This document shows, piece after piece, positions 34,623 through 43,666 of a DNA stretch of 64,000 bases. How positions within the stretch are numbered: the stretch's first letter is position 1; each line of letters begins with the position of its first letter. The stretch is from assembly GCA_031420415.1 (NCBI GenBank), contig JANOMT010000008.1:25703-89702 (forward strand). Reading direction: 5' to 3'. The translations under genes were made by a program, and so were the position numbers. The notes under the pieces are model-generated. The model saw nothing but the letters and a program-made list of their open reading frames with translations. It ran no database searches and was not told the origin of the DNA. The DNA is from JANYGA01 sp031420415 (lineage in GTDB: Bacteria; Vulcanimicrobiota; Vulcanimicrobiia; Vulcanimicrobiales; Vulcanimicrobiaceae).

Positions 34623-36050
34623 TTTACTATCCTCTCTGGAACGCGGTTCGTCGCGAATCAATCGATCCGACGGAATAGCTACGCTCGTTTATTCTAGCAC
34701 TAAAGCTCCATTGAAGCGAAAATCTTACGGTTGCTGTCAGCCGAGTTCGGCGCGCATCAATTCGAGAGATTCTGATGAACATGGCCAGCGACCGATATTT
34801 TGGCACACGATGCAGATGCGTAGCTTGTCACGTTCCTGATGCAAATCCCCACGATGTCCGCTTCGGGTGTAAGGGCGGCGATCGAGACCTAGGTTCGCGC
34901 GTTTAGGCATTTACGCATTCTCGGCTGCCGTTCGATGATTTACGCCGCGACGGCTCATGATGTTACTTATCGAGGCAACGTTCCACGGGAAGCCGCAGGG
35001 TGCGCGATACCCCTCTGCATTGCGATTCTCGGCGAACGTCAAATACAAATTCCCCTCGTCTCTTTGAGCGAGAATCAATCGGAGGATCGGTCTGCTTCGT
35101 GGATCGGTCTGCGCGAGTTGCCTCCGACGTGACGAGCTAAATCCGCTCCACCATTTGGCTGGCGCGCAACTAAGTGATTCACAATTCAGTGACGCATAGA
35201 CCGTCGTAGCGCTTCAAGGTGTGCCGCGCTGCGTTCGATGTCCCATCTCATTCAGTGCCCCGGCAACCTGTCTTGTGGACATATCATCTGCACGCAATTT
35301 TTGTCGCAAAGGCGGTGCGGCGATCGTGCAGCCAATCTTGACGCGACTCGAGTTCCGGTTGATATTATCTGGAGCAGCCCCCGTTTCGATCGGACACGTG
35401 ACACAGCGAAAGGGCCTACACATACGCCTAGGTCAAAGACTTTGACCGACGAGAGCATCGGGGTGGTCACGAACGTGCAACGCCGCCGGCGGTTAGCGGT
35501 CGGGCAGAAATACGGATTGTCGAAAAGTCTATCCGGCCCGGAGGCTTAAGCGAACGGGTTCAAGCCGCGTTCGTGACGTGGTGCTTATATGAATTCAATT
35601 GTGTGCGGCACACGCGCCATTCGTGCTGACGAGACTTGAAGTCGGCCACGTTTCGCGGCCTACCGTACGCAGCACATTGCATCAGCGCCGGCATTCACTT
35701 TTCGCCGTGCGAGCATGGCTCGTCGAGTAATGATAACGATCGACCGAAATTTCCGAATGCGTTAATTATAAATTTTCTTGAAGGCTTAGCTGTTTCGATT
35801 ATAGCGCTAGCCTTGGATTATCTGAAGATTCCGAATTTAAATCCTAGCTCCGCCATGTAGTGCTCGTACGTGGCCCATTCATTAGCCGCCATTCTTATTC
35901 CGAAACCACAAGTGTTGCTGCACTCGCTACATAGCGCAGCTTGGTGATAAACCGAACGCAACGAAGACACCCGCGCCCCTCTCCCTGAACAAGGATCGCT
36001 AACACCTTCCCTGCGCAAACGTAGACTGCAGTTGAACTTCGATCATTAAA
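34623..36050. other. Long gene-poor stretch with decayed DNA
   Basis: About 1.4 kb without an intact gene. Codon bias is lost, stops are frequent in all frames and the base composition is more AT-rich than the flanks, especially 35750-35950. The only recognisable piece is a serine-recombinase tail near 35.2 kb. I see no tRNA, CRISPR or IS ends. This fits the eroded interior of a former mobile element. Confidence 0.6.
35182..35330 (-). pseudogene. Remnant of a serine recombinase/resolvase C-terminal region
   Basis: On the minus strand one frame reads APPLRQKLRADDMSTRQVAGALNEMGHRTQRGTP and stops. A neighbouring frame continues HLEALRRSMRH. Together they match the C-terminal helix-turn-helix of resolvase/invertase-type recombinases, where an ALNERGI-T-RG-pW----V-R-L pattern is usual. 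The catalytic domain is not recognisable upstream, and a frameshift breaks the rest, so this is a dead fragment of an integration or inversion enzyme. Confidence 0.5.
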
Positions 36051-38210
36051 ATGATTCGTTGCCAGCCGTCGACTCCGACATTCGCATTCCTCAAAAGTGC
36101 ACCGGTGATCACGAGATTTTCGCGTCGCGCTAGTGAAACTGCGTCGTGCGGCCTGCCAGAGGTGCGCTTCAGTATCATATCGGATAGTGCGCCTTCTGTG
36201 GGAGAATTGCCAGAGGCGGTCGGCGAGGGTGTTCTTGAGATTCTCGGAGCATCGTGGCTTGCCATGGGCAATGCCGCCACGCTTGACGAGATCGAACGCG
36301 CGGCTCTTAACGGATTATACTCGCTGACGGACGTCGACATCGCCTATAACGCTCGTCGCAAAGACGGCTCGTGGACGATCAGTAATCAGATCGGCCTTCG
36401 CGGTGACGTGCAAGGCTTTTCAATTCCCGACGTCCAGGTGCCGTACGCGAAGAATCTCGACTTGGGCCAAGCGATCTGTTTCGACGTCTCGGGCGAGATT
36501 GGCGACGGGTTGGCAGAGGAACTCAAGGGTCTCGGCTTGGGAGCGCTTTATGGCGTTCCCGTGATGAGAGGGGATCGTTGCATCGCAGCCCTTGCGATCG
36601 GAAGCCGCAGTTCACATCTCTTTTCCGAGCGAGATCGTGCGCTCGTGCAACTCTTCACCCTTCACATAAGTGTGCTCATGCGAAAGCGCGAACTGGCCGC
36701 GGCGTTTGAGAATCTCGCACAACAGGTCCCGGTGATCGTGTTTCGAGCCGACCCGACCGGCTGGGCGGCTTGGTACAACCGTCGTTGGTTCGAATACACC
36801 GGTCAAACTCCCGAAGAGGCAGCCGGATGGGGATGGCAGACGGCCTACCATCCGGTCGATTTCCAAACGGTTATTGTCGAGTGGACACACGCATTGAAAA
36901 CCGGTCAGCCGATCGAAATAGAATTCCGGCTGCGCAGACATGATGGCGTCTTTCGCTGGCACATTGCACGAGTCGAACCGTTACGCAATGATAGCGGGAC
37001 GATTTTAGATTGGTACGGCACCTTGATCGATGTCGACGACCAAAAGCAGGCGCTAGAAAAAACAAAACGCATTGCGGAAACGTTACAAATCGCATTTCTG
37101 CCGCGGCACCTACCGCAACGCTCGAATTTACGATTAGAGGCACATTATGCGTCCGCTGAAAAAGATTCGCTAGTCGGCGGCGATTGGTACGATGCATTCG
37201 AACTTCCGAACGGCCGTCTCTGCTTCTCGATCGGCGATGTAGCCGGCCACGGGTTAGCGGCGTCTCTAGCGGTCGGCAAGCTCCGTCAAGCGATCTTCTC
37301 CGCGGCACTTCGCCTCGATGACCCCGCATCGATTTTGTTAGAAGTCAACGAAATCTTATGCCTGCAGCAACCCGGAGTGTTCGTAACCGCCCTCGTCGGC
37401 ATCGTCGATTTAAAATCTGGTCATTTGCAATACGCGTCGGCTGGACATCCGCCGCCGCTGGTCGCATATGAAGCAGGAACCGCTGCTACGGTTTTTCCAA
37501 ATGGCGGCCTCCCGCTTGGCGTGATAGATAATTTGATGCTGTCGACGTTTACCGTTCAAATTAGGGAAGAAATGGTCGTAGCTCTGTATACCGATGGCGT
37601 AACCGAGTACGCTCGCGATGCGATCGCCGGCGAAAAAAAGCTCTGCGACGCGATTTCGATGCTCGTCGGCAATGCAGCGATTGCTCAACCTGCAAAGGTT
37701 ATTTTCGATTTCGTATTGGGAAGCAAGCCTCACGCGGACGACGCGGCTCTGCTCCTTTTGCAATTCTGTATTCAAGACGCATCGTTGCCTACCGATTTTT
37801 TCGCTCAGACAAAACATTGGCGATTCCATGCAAGCGACGCGCACGCCGCGCACGTCATGCGTATCGAAGTTGGCGATTACCTCCGGCGCCTGTGCGGGGA
37901 CACCGAGGACGCCTTTACCTGTGAAGTCATCGTCGGCGAGCTGCTAGCGAATACGGTCGAACATGCTCCGGGACTCGTGCATATGGCCGTCGAGTGGAAT
38001 GGGCAACATCCCGTGCTCGTGGTACGCGACAGTGGACCCGGGTTACAACGAAAGGTCGCTGCCTTACCGTACCAAATGAGCGAAGATGGCCGCGGTCTGT
38101 TCCTTGTTGAGACCTTATCCGTCGGGATGACGGTTACCGAAGCGGCGGATGGCGGCGCTGAGTTGCGCGTCAGGTTACCGGTCATTGGACGTTTATCCGA
38201 GTGGGACTGA
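36051..38210 (+). CDS. GAF-PAS-SpoIIE phosphatase-HATPase regulator (RsbU/RsbW-like hybrid)
   Basis: The 719-residue protein combines four modules. About 60-210 is GAF-like. About 220-335 is a PAS sensor (VIVFRADPTGWAAWYNRRWFEYTGQTPEEAAGWGW). About 350-570 is a PP2C/SpoIIE phosphatase with VGGDWYDAFELP, IGDVAGHGLAASL and VALYTDGVTEYA. About 590-715 is an RsbW-type HATPase with GELLANTVEHA, VRDSGPG and GRGLFLVETL. Such proteins control partner-switching regulators through anti-sigma antagonists; no STAS or sigma-B-like partner is in the window. The first 50 residues look weak, so a later start is possible. Confidence 0.88.
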   Translation: MIRCQPSTPTFAFLKSAPVITRFSRRASETASCGLPEVRFSIISDSAPSVGELPEAVGEGVLEILGASWLAMGNAATLDEIERAALNGLYSLTDVDIAYNARRKDGSWTISNQIGLRGDVQGFSIPDVQVPYAKNLDLGQAICFDVSGEIGDGLAEELKGLGLGALYGVPVMRGDRCIAALAIGSRSSHLFSERDRALVQLFTLHISVLMRKRELAAAFENLAQQVPVIVFRADPTGWAAWYNRRWFEYTGQTPEEAAGWGWQTAYHPVDFQTVIVEWTHALKTGQPIEIEFRLRRHDGVFRWHIARVEPLRNDSGTILDWYGTLIDVDDQKQALEKTKRIAETLQIAFLPRHLPQRSNLRLEAHYASAEKDSLVGGDWYDAFELPNGRLCFSIGDVAGHGLAASLAVGKLRQAIFSAALRLDDPASILLEVNEILCLQQPGVFVTALVGIVDLKSGHLQYASAGHPPPLVAYEAGTAATVFPNGGLPLGVIDNLMLSTFTVQIREEMVVALYTDGVTEYARDAIAGEKKLCDAISMLVGNAAIAQPAKVIFDFVLGSKPHADDAALLLLQFCIQDASLPTDFFAQTKHWRFHASDAHAAHVMRIEVGDYLRRLCGDTEDAFTCEVIVGELLANTVEHAPGLVHMAVEWNGQHPVLVVRDSGPGLQRKVAALPYQMSEDGRGLFLVETLSVGMTVTEAADGGAELRVRLPVIGRLSEWD

Positions 38211-38419
38211 ATCGTAAAATCGCGGCATAAAACAGACATCATGTCCTCGTCCTTCCAGCCAGTTTTGACCGGCGAAAGTTTTCGACCGTCCCGTGACCCC
38301 GTAATCCGCGTCGTCGACGTTGGGTGAAAGGACCTGTAGGCTCTAGTCTTTTGACCTACTGGGATCCCCTTTATCGGGCGTTGTCAAGCTGATAAAATTC
38401 GAGGTATGTTCCCAGGGAC

Positions 38420-39052
38420 ATGTTTTCCAATGATGCCGACGCCCCTAGCCTGCCTCAGTCTCGGACGAGCCTGATCGTTAAAGAGCTTGCCGGTGAAGTT
38501 CTCGTGTACGACGAGACTTCGACAAAGGCGTACTGCCTCAACAAAAGCGCAGCCACAATTTGGGGCATGTGCGACGGGAAAACCTCAATTTCGGAAATGG
38601 CCCACAAAGCGGCCGTAGCGTTCGACGGTATGTTCGACGAGGCTTTCGTCGCCGTCGCCCTCGCAAGCTTTCGTGACAATGGCCTCCTCGAAAACGAATC
38701 CGTCGACATTCGCCCAATCGCCCGCCTCACGCGCGCGGAGCTCGTCGCACGCGTCGGTCGGGTCGGGCTCGCCGCCGCAGTCGCGCTTCCGCTCGTCACG
38801 TCGATCGTCGCGCCAACCGCCGCCAAAGCGTACGGCCGATCTAGCGGCGAAACGGGTCGAGGCGGTAACACGAATCCCGTTGATACGGATGACCGCGCCC
38901 ACGGCCGCGCTCCTAGTTCTCAACTAAAACGGAGCCGCCGCGAAAAGTCTCACGGTGAAAAACGCACCGAAGTTGAAGCGGCGATAAAACCGGTGGTAAC
39001 GAACGACGACCACTCGTTTTCCAGAGTCATCGCCCCGCAAGATTCACGGTGA
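38420..39052 (+). CDS. PqqD-family (RiPP recognition element) protein with C-terminal extension
   Basis: Residues about 20-95 are PqqD-like: VKELAGEVLVYDETSTKAYCLNKSAATIW, then the G-TSISEMAHKAAVAF helix and ALASFRDNGLLE. PqqD domains bind leader peptides during peptide modification. A TRAELVARVGRVGLAAAVALPLVTSIVAPTAAKA segment (about 108-141) follows, Tat-like or membrane-binding, as in PqqD proteins of HprK-related kinase systems. The last 70 residues are polar and low-complexity. Immediately downstream is a broken HprK-related kinase gene, its usual partner. No precursor peptide is obvious. Confidence 0.75.
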   Translation: MFSNDADAPSLPQSRTSLIVKELAGEVLVYDETSTKAYCLNKSAATIWGMCDGKTSISEMAHKAAVAFDGMFDEAFVAVALASFRDNGLLENESVDIRPIARLTRAELVARVGRVGLAAAVALPLVTSIVAPTAAKAYGRSSGETGRGGNTNPVDTDDRAHGRAPSSQLKRSRREKSHGEKRTEVEAAIKPVVTNDDHSFSRVIAPQDSR

Positions 39053-39092
39053 ATTAAGAAACCCCATTGGGGGGAGCGCCACGAAAGGCGCC

Positions 39093-39748
39093 ATGTCAGC
39101 GCAACGACTTTCCGCGACTGCGCACGGTGTGCGGATCGAAATCTGCGCAAGTGAAACATCCTCATGCTCGATTGTGTTCGGGCGTGGCCTCCCGGTGGTT
39201 CGCGAAAGACGGCGCACGCGACCGGCGTTGCGGAATACGCGTTTTGGAAGCATCCCACAGAAAATTTTTACGCCCTTAGCCTCAACGGCACTTGGCTCGT
39301 AAGCCCCGCGCCACTCGATTCCGTGTTCGAGTTTTTCGAGCCCTTTCTCATCATGCGGATCGCCGAACGTGCCGCAAAGCACACCTCCGTTCATACGGGC
39401 GTCGTCAGTTTCTGCGGCCACGGAATCATGCTGCCCGGCTACAGCTTCGCCGGCAACACGACGCTCGTTGCCGAGTTCGTGCGTGCGGGCACGCTGTACT
39501 ATTCGGATGAATACGCGGTACTCGATCGCGACCGGTTCGCGCATCCATATCCTCGGCCGCTCTAAATGCGCAAACACGGCCAACGAGCGCAGACGTCGAT
39601 CCCCGTCGGTGAAATCGGCGCTATCGCAGGCAGCGACCCCATCGCGATCGATGTCGTCGCTTTCTTCTCGGCCTGCGCGACGCGTCACGCCGTCCTTGCG
39701 ATCGCCTTCATCGCGTTGCGCTCGACGCACCATTTGCGAATCGTTTAG
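39093..39748 (+). pseudogene. Broken HprK-related kinase (HprK-rel-A type)
   Basis: The N-terminus (TAHGVRIEICASET) is in one frame and the body in another from about 39170, so a frameshift is needed. The body shows FFEPFLIMRIAERAAKHTSVHTGVV and the P-loop PGYSFAGNTTLVAEF, then TLYYSDEYAVLDRD and HPYPRPL, all typical of HPr-kinase-related proteins. The P-loop Lys is replaced by Asn. The frame then meets TAA (39563-39565), where the family has a Ser or Ala codon, and continues in the same frame with MRKHGQRAQTSIP to 39748. Frameshift, stop and Lys loss all point to a dead gene. Confidence 0.8.
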
Positions 39749-40187
39749 CGTCGCGATAGCGGTGCGGCAGAGCAGACTAACTTCGTCTTCACCGGGCAAG
39801 TGTCAACGGAGCCAGGTCGTAACTCAACGCGATGGTCGTCCGACGATTATTTATACGGCAATACATCAAAAAACTCGTCGTCTTCATTCACCCCGCCATG
39901 ACCCGCGCCGGCCGTCTTCTCCGTTTCGATGAAACGACTTTCACAAACGCGTAGGCGTAGGGGTGCACCGTATCGGCAGCGGGACGTCGCTCATCTCGTA
40001 GGCTAGCAAACTCTCCGATTTGATGACGTCCTCGATGCGCTGGGTGTCGAAAGAGACGCCACCGTATTAGCCCCCGCCGTAGGTGATAAATTCAACGTCC
40101 CGCCAGAAGCCCCATGCGAAGATCGCCGATCGACTCATGCATCTCCCGCGCGCGGAGTTGCTTGCAAATTGAGGGAATGAGAACTAC
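39749..40187. other. Intergenic stretch with decayed coding remnants
   Basis: No intact gene. The first 200 bases may be the eroded end of the HprK-related kinase; a 40-codon plus-strand frame starting near 39832 has no recognisable family. The part from 39941 holds the molybdopterin-oxidoreductase-like remnant listed separately. Confidence 0.5.
39941..40138 (-). pseudogene. Remnant resembling a molybdopterin-dependent (sulfite-oxidase-like) oxidoreductase
   Basis: On the minus strand one frame reads IFAWGFWRDVEFITYGGG, then a shifted frame reads GGVSFDTQRIEDVIKSESLLAYEMSDVPLPI. In oxidoreductase molybdopterin-binding domains one finds y------L---qTLLAYEMNG-PLP--HG-PLRL, and the SLLAYEMSDVPLPI portion fits that closely. 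Only this middle part survives, broken by a stop and a frameshift. It lies head-to-head with the PQQ-type dehydrogenase gene. Confidence 0.45.
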
Positions 40188-41345
40188 GTGAACCGCCGCA
40201 TCCTCCGGGGGACCCCGATCTTCGCCCTCGCAATCTTCGCCGCACTATGCGGCATTGTGGCCCAGACGAGTGATGCTCGAAGCGGACCGATCGCTCCGAC
40301 CGTGCCGGCAGGATTCATCATCGAGACGATCGCGCATGTTCCGTCGCCGCGCGAACTTGCCGTGACTTCCAATGGTGATCTCATCGTCGGCACCTCCGGC
40401 CGCAGTGTCGCGATCGTCCCCGATGCCACGGGCTCGCCACGACCGGCGACGACGTTCGTGACGATGCCGGATCGAATCGCGGCGGGCGTCGCTTTGGGCG
40501 CCGGAAGTCTGTATGTCGGCACGTACGGCGGCGTCTGGCGTATGCCGTATCGTACGGGCGATCGCGTCGCGCGTGCGACACCGGAACGCATTGCCGTCGA
40601 ACGCCCCGGCGGCGGCCGCCATCACGTCACGACGAGCGTTGCGGTCGGCCGCGAGACGCTCTACGCCAGCGTCGGCTCGTCGTGCAACGCCTGTATCGAA
40701 TCGGATACGACCCGCGCGACCATTCAAGAGATGGACTTTGACGGCAGCAACCTCCGGATTCGCGCGACGCATATCCGCAACGCGATCGCGCTCGCCGTCG
40801 ATCCCGCAACGGACGCGCTCTGGGCCGGCGTCGCGGGCCAAGACGAACTCACCGCAGGTCATCCCTACGAAGTTTTCGATGAAGTGTCGGCGCATCCGGG
40901 GACGGCCGACTACGGCTGGCCCGGGTGCTACGAAAACCACCGACCCGTCGACGGCAAGCGTGATTGTTCCGCGCAAACCGTCGCGCGCGTCGCGTTGCCC
41001 GCTTATGAAACGCCGATCGGGGCGGCGTTTTACGTTCCCGGTACGGGCGTCCACGATTTCGGCGAACGTTTCCGCGGCGGCGCGTTCGTCGCATTGCACG
41101 GATCGTGGCACACGCCGCGCGTCGAACCGCGCGTCGTGTTCGTGCCGATGCACCGCGACGAACCCACGACCGCAATCGATTGGAACGATCCCACCAAACA
41201 ATGGTCGACGTTCGTTGGCGGCTATCAACACGACGACGGTTTGCGGGTGGGTCGGCCGACGGGGATCGCCTTCGCAGCCGATGGTAGCCTCTTCGTCGCC
41301 GACGATCTCGCGGGCGTCATCTATCGCATTCGACCCAAGCGCTAG
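40188..41345 (+). CDS. Secreted PQQ-type sorbosone/glucose dehydrogenase family protein
   Basis: The 385-residue protein has an N-terminal signal peptide (FALAIFAALCGIVAQTSDA) and a six-bladed beta-propeller layout. Recognisable parts are VPAGFIIETIAHVPSPRELAV, HIRNAIALAVDP, YGWPGCYENHRP, ETPIGAAFYVPGTG and FRGGAFVALHGSWH, typical of the glucose/sorbosone dehydrogenase family. Such enzymes oxidise sugars outside the cytoplasm, though many members are untested. The GTG start at 40188 has AGGGA about a dozen bases upstream. Confidence 0.85.
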   Translation: MNRRILRGTPIFALAIFAALCGIVAQTSDARSGPIAPTVPAGFIIETIAHVPSPRELAVTSNGDLIVGTSGRSVAIVPDATGSPRPATTFVTMPDRIAAGVALGAGSLYVGTYGGVWRMPYRTGDRVARATPERIAVERPGGGRHHVTTSVAVGRETLYASVGSSCNACIESDTTRATIQEMDFDGSNLRIRATHIRNAIALAVDPATDALWAGVAGQDELTAGHPYEVFDEVSAHPGTADYGWPGCYENHRPVDGKRDCSAQTVARVALPAYETPIGAAFYVPGTGVHDFGERFRGGAFVALHGSWHTPRVEPRVVFVPMHRDEPTTAIDWNDPTKQWSTFVGGYQHDDGLRVGRPTGIAFAADGSLFVADDLAGVIYRIRPKR

Positions 41346-41949
41346 CGGCGAGCGCTTTCGGCTGCGGTACCGAGCGTCGACGTTCGCGAACGTGAAACGA
41401 AGGACGCAGCGAGTCGCGAATCCATGACGACCGTTCCGAGAATATTTTCGATGACGCGTCGCATACGGCTAGCGTTTATCGGTATGAGACGGAGACGCAG
41501 AACGTCGTGCTTGACCGAACGGCGAACGAGTGCGTTGTCGTTGCCCCGTGTCATCGACCCAAAACAGGCACCGGCATCGACGCGTCGGACAACACTTCGT
41601 CGACGCTCGGGCGATAACCGAACGACGGATCGGAGCGACGACCGGTACGATCGCATCCGCCGTCGCGAACGCACGACCATCGGTGAGACATAGCGTTATC
41701 TGCGCGTCGCCGCGAAGGGCGAACGCGATAAGAGGATCGGTCGCGTGCGGACGCGTCGTCGATAGCGAGACGGTCGTTCAGTTGGGCGCGATATCAGAGA
41801 TTGCGCGTGGCCGATGCGAAGACTCGCTGTTGCATTGAGAATAATAAACGTCGACGTACGCCGATGTAACAATTCCGGGCCGCGAGCGAGCGACGAGATA
41901 GGCGAACCGAAGAGGGCTCGCGCCACGTCGTCGCCGCGGTGCGTACGCG
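41346..41949. other. About 600 bases without a supportable gene
   Basis: Frames here are short and lack motifs. On the minus strand two frames joined by a shift near 41600 give a plausible protein-like run (IAFALRGDAQITLCLTDG, then VLSDASMPVPVLGR), which may be a decayed gene of unknown family. I see no RNA gene or repeat. Confidence 0.4.
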
Positions 41950-42123
41950 TTAGGCGCGCGCACCGTGGACGACGACATTCGAGATTTGGAAAGCGAGCCA
42001 ATACAGGGCTTGCAGAATGTTGGACGTGTAGCCGTGCGCTTGCGGGCCGGGAGCCGCGCTACGCTCGCGAACGGCTGCGCCCGCGAGCATTCCCTGCCAA
42101 AGGGCGTCGAAAAATTGTTGCAT
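41950..42123 (-). CDS. Small hypothetical protein, 57 residues
   Basis: A short frame starting ATG at 42123 right after an in-frame TAA. It encodes MQQFFDALWQGMLAGAAVRE at the start and ILQALYWLAFQISNVVVHGA near the end, two amphipathic or membrane-leaning helices joined by a Pro/Gly turn. Third positions are mostly G or C, as in real genes here. No ribosome site is clear and no family is recognised. It is head-to-head with the metallopeptidase gene. Real-gene status is uncertain. Confidence 0.4.
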   Translation of the reverse strand: MQQFFDALWQGMLAGAAVRERSAAPGPQAHGYTSNILQALYWLAFQISNVVVHGARA

Positions 42124-42221
42124 GCGGAGAACTTAACGCAAGATCGTCGAAGCTCCCTCGGCCCGAAACCGTCACATGCGGGACATCGTGAGATCATATC
42201 GATCGCGCATGCTCGACCGAT

Positions 42222-42797
42222 ATGTGTTCGAAATCTCGCTCCCGTTCGCCGCTCGTCATCGGCGGTTCGCGCGCGGTTGCCGAATCGGTCGATGCGTCGC
42301 TCGCTCGATTCGGCGAGGCCGCACTCGCCTTTGCCGTAAAGCGCGGAATCCGGGTCGTACCGCTCGCTGGAACGCAACGCTATCGCGATGTTTCCGCTTC
42401 ATTGCGTCGCCTCGGCGTCGACGTCGATGCGTGGCCCGTACCTCCGGCCGGTCTTTTCGTCGTCGAGGAACGCACGGTCTATCTGCGTTCCGCGTCACCG
42501 ATGACGGTCGCTCATGAGTTCGGGCACGCACTCGACTGCGCCCTCGGCGGCGGCGTTTATCGGAGCGGTTACGATCGAACGATTCGTAGCGCATTTGCGA
42601 ACGCTTGCGATTTCGTGACACCATATGCCGCGACGGGGCTCGACGAATATTTCGCCGAGTGCATTCGCGCCTTCGTCGGCGTGAACGATCCCCAATCGCC
42701 ATGGCCGAACGCTACGCGCGAGCGGCTCCGATGCGTGGATCCGCCGATCGCCGCGTATATCGAAGCGCTCTTCGCGGATGGCTTCGTCGATCCGTAA
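42222..42797 (+). CDS. Putative zinc metallopeptidase (anthrax lethal-factor-like, ATLF type)
   Basis: The 191-residue protein has the zinc motif VAHEFGHALDCALGG near residues 95-109. About 45 residues later a YFAECIRAFVG segment supplies the third-ligand Glu, the arrangement of ATLF-type domains, which often also have an N----Y-AEaF. FVVEERTVYLR before the motif is a typical edge strand. No signal peptide is visible, so it may act in the cytoplasm or be released otherwise. The start has no ribosome site and could be elsewhere. The substrate is unknown. Confidence 0.7.
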   Translation: MCSKSRSRSPLVIGGSRAVAESVDASLARFGEAALAFAVKRGIRVVPLAGTQRYRDVSASLRRLGVDVDAWPVPPAGLFVVEERTVYLRSASPMTVAHEFGHALDCALGGGVYRSGYDRTIRSAFANACDFVTPYAATGLDEYFAECIRAFVGVNDPQSPWPNATRERLRCVDPPIAAYIEALFADGFVDP

Positions 42798-42952
42798 GTA
42801 CGGCGACGAATTACCTTGCGGGTAAGGCTCCGCATCTCGATGCGACGCCCGACGCCCCACCGCTCGAGACTTCGCTCATTGGGCCATTTGCCGCCATCAA
42901 TAGTGACCTTTAGGCAGGGGCTCACCACGCGGCGAGCCCGAATTTACCTACG

Positions 42953-43666
42953 ATGGCTAGCCCTCCACGCCGCGTCGAAATTTCGTTCGATCGCGAGCGC
43001 GAAGTTTTCCGGGCGGTCGCCGATGTCGTCGCACGGATGAGCGGCCGGGCGCCACGCCGCGCCGACGCACATCGCTCGCGTGTTCCGTTGACCAACGTCG
43101 TCCGTCTCATCGGCCCCGATCCGGCCGTCGGCACGCGCGCCGATCGATCGCCGCTCGACGATCGTCCACAAACGCCGTCGCGCGCATCGGTGTGCCACGA
43201 TGAATCGACGGCGAAAGCCTCGCGGTACCTCGGCGCACTCGTCGCCGCCTACGGGCCGCTCTCGCGCGAAGACGCAGCCGATCTCGTCGCGCCGCTCGTC
43301 GATCTCCTCGTCGTCGATGCCACGGCCCTCGCAGCACTCGCGCGTGGGAACGTTCGCGCACGCGCGCAACTCGCGCACGCCGTCGGCGCGCTCGCTCGCA
43401 TCGTCGTTCCCGCAACCGCGCTCGTCGACGCGGCGCACCAACGGGTCGCCGAAGCGGTCGGCACGATCGTCTCCATCGACGCATCGATCGCGCGTGCCGC
43501 AGCGCGGCTGCTCCTGGAGACGCCCGGAGCGCCCGCGACGTCGGCAATCGCCGTTGCATGTGCGATGCATGCGCGACGGTCGGCGATTCTGAGTGCGGAA
43601 GAGACCGCCCTCGCATCGCTCGCACGCGCGACACATCGCGACGAGCTCTACGTCTTCGCCATCTGA
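42953..43666 (+). CDS. PIN-like domain protein with missing acidic residues
   Basis: The 237-residue protein has a weak N-terminal 90-residue basic region and a C-terminal segment laid out like a PIN nuclease: LLVVDATALAALARG (first strand with the lead Asp), ARIVVPATALVDAAHQR, GTIVSIDASIARAAARLL, then SAIAVACAMHARRSAILSAEE. In active PIN proteins the later positions carry Asp (daiDa, iltsD), and here they do not. I infer a degenerate PIN fold, probably not a nuclease. It ends 19 bases inside the convergent rodA gene. Confidence 0.5.
   Translation: MASPPRRVEISFDREREVFRAVADVVARMSGRAPRRADAHRSRVPLTNVVRLIGPDPAVGTRADRSPLDDRPQTPSRASVCHDESTAKASRYLGALVAAYGPLSREDAADLVAPLVDLLVVDATALAALARGNVRARAQLAHAVGALARIVVPATALVDAAHQRVAEAVGTIVSIDASIARAAARLLLETPGAPATSAIAVACAMHARRSAILSAEETALASLARATHRDELYVFAI

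Noticed and set aside
33611..36050. CRISPR array or intact insertion sequence in the gene-poor island
   Set aside because: No regularly spaced repeats, no paired terminal inverted repeats and no complete transposase frame could be seen.
39044..39799. A 251-codon minus-strand frame
   Set aside because: It is the complement of the HprK-related pseudogene, which has clear family motifs on the plus strand.
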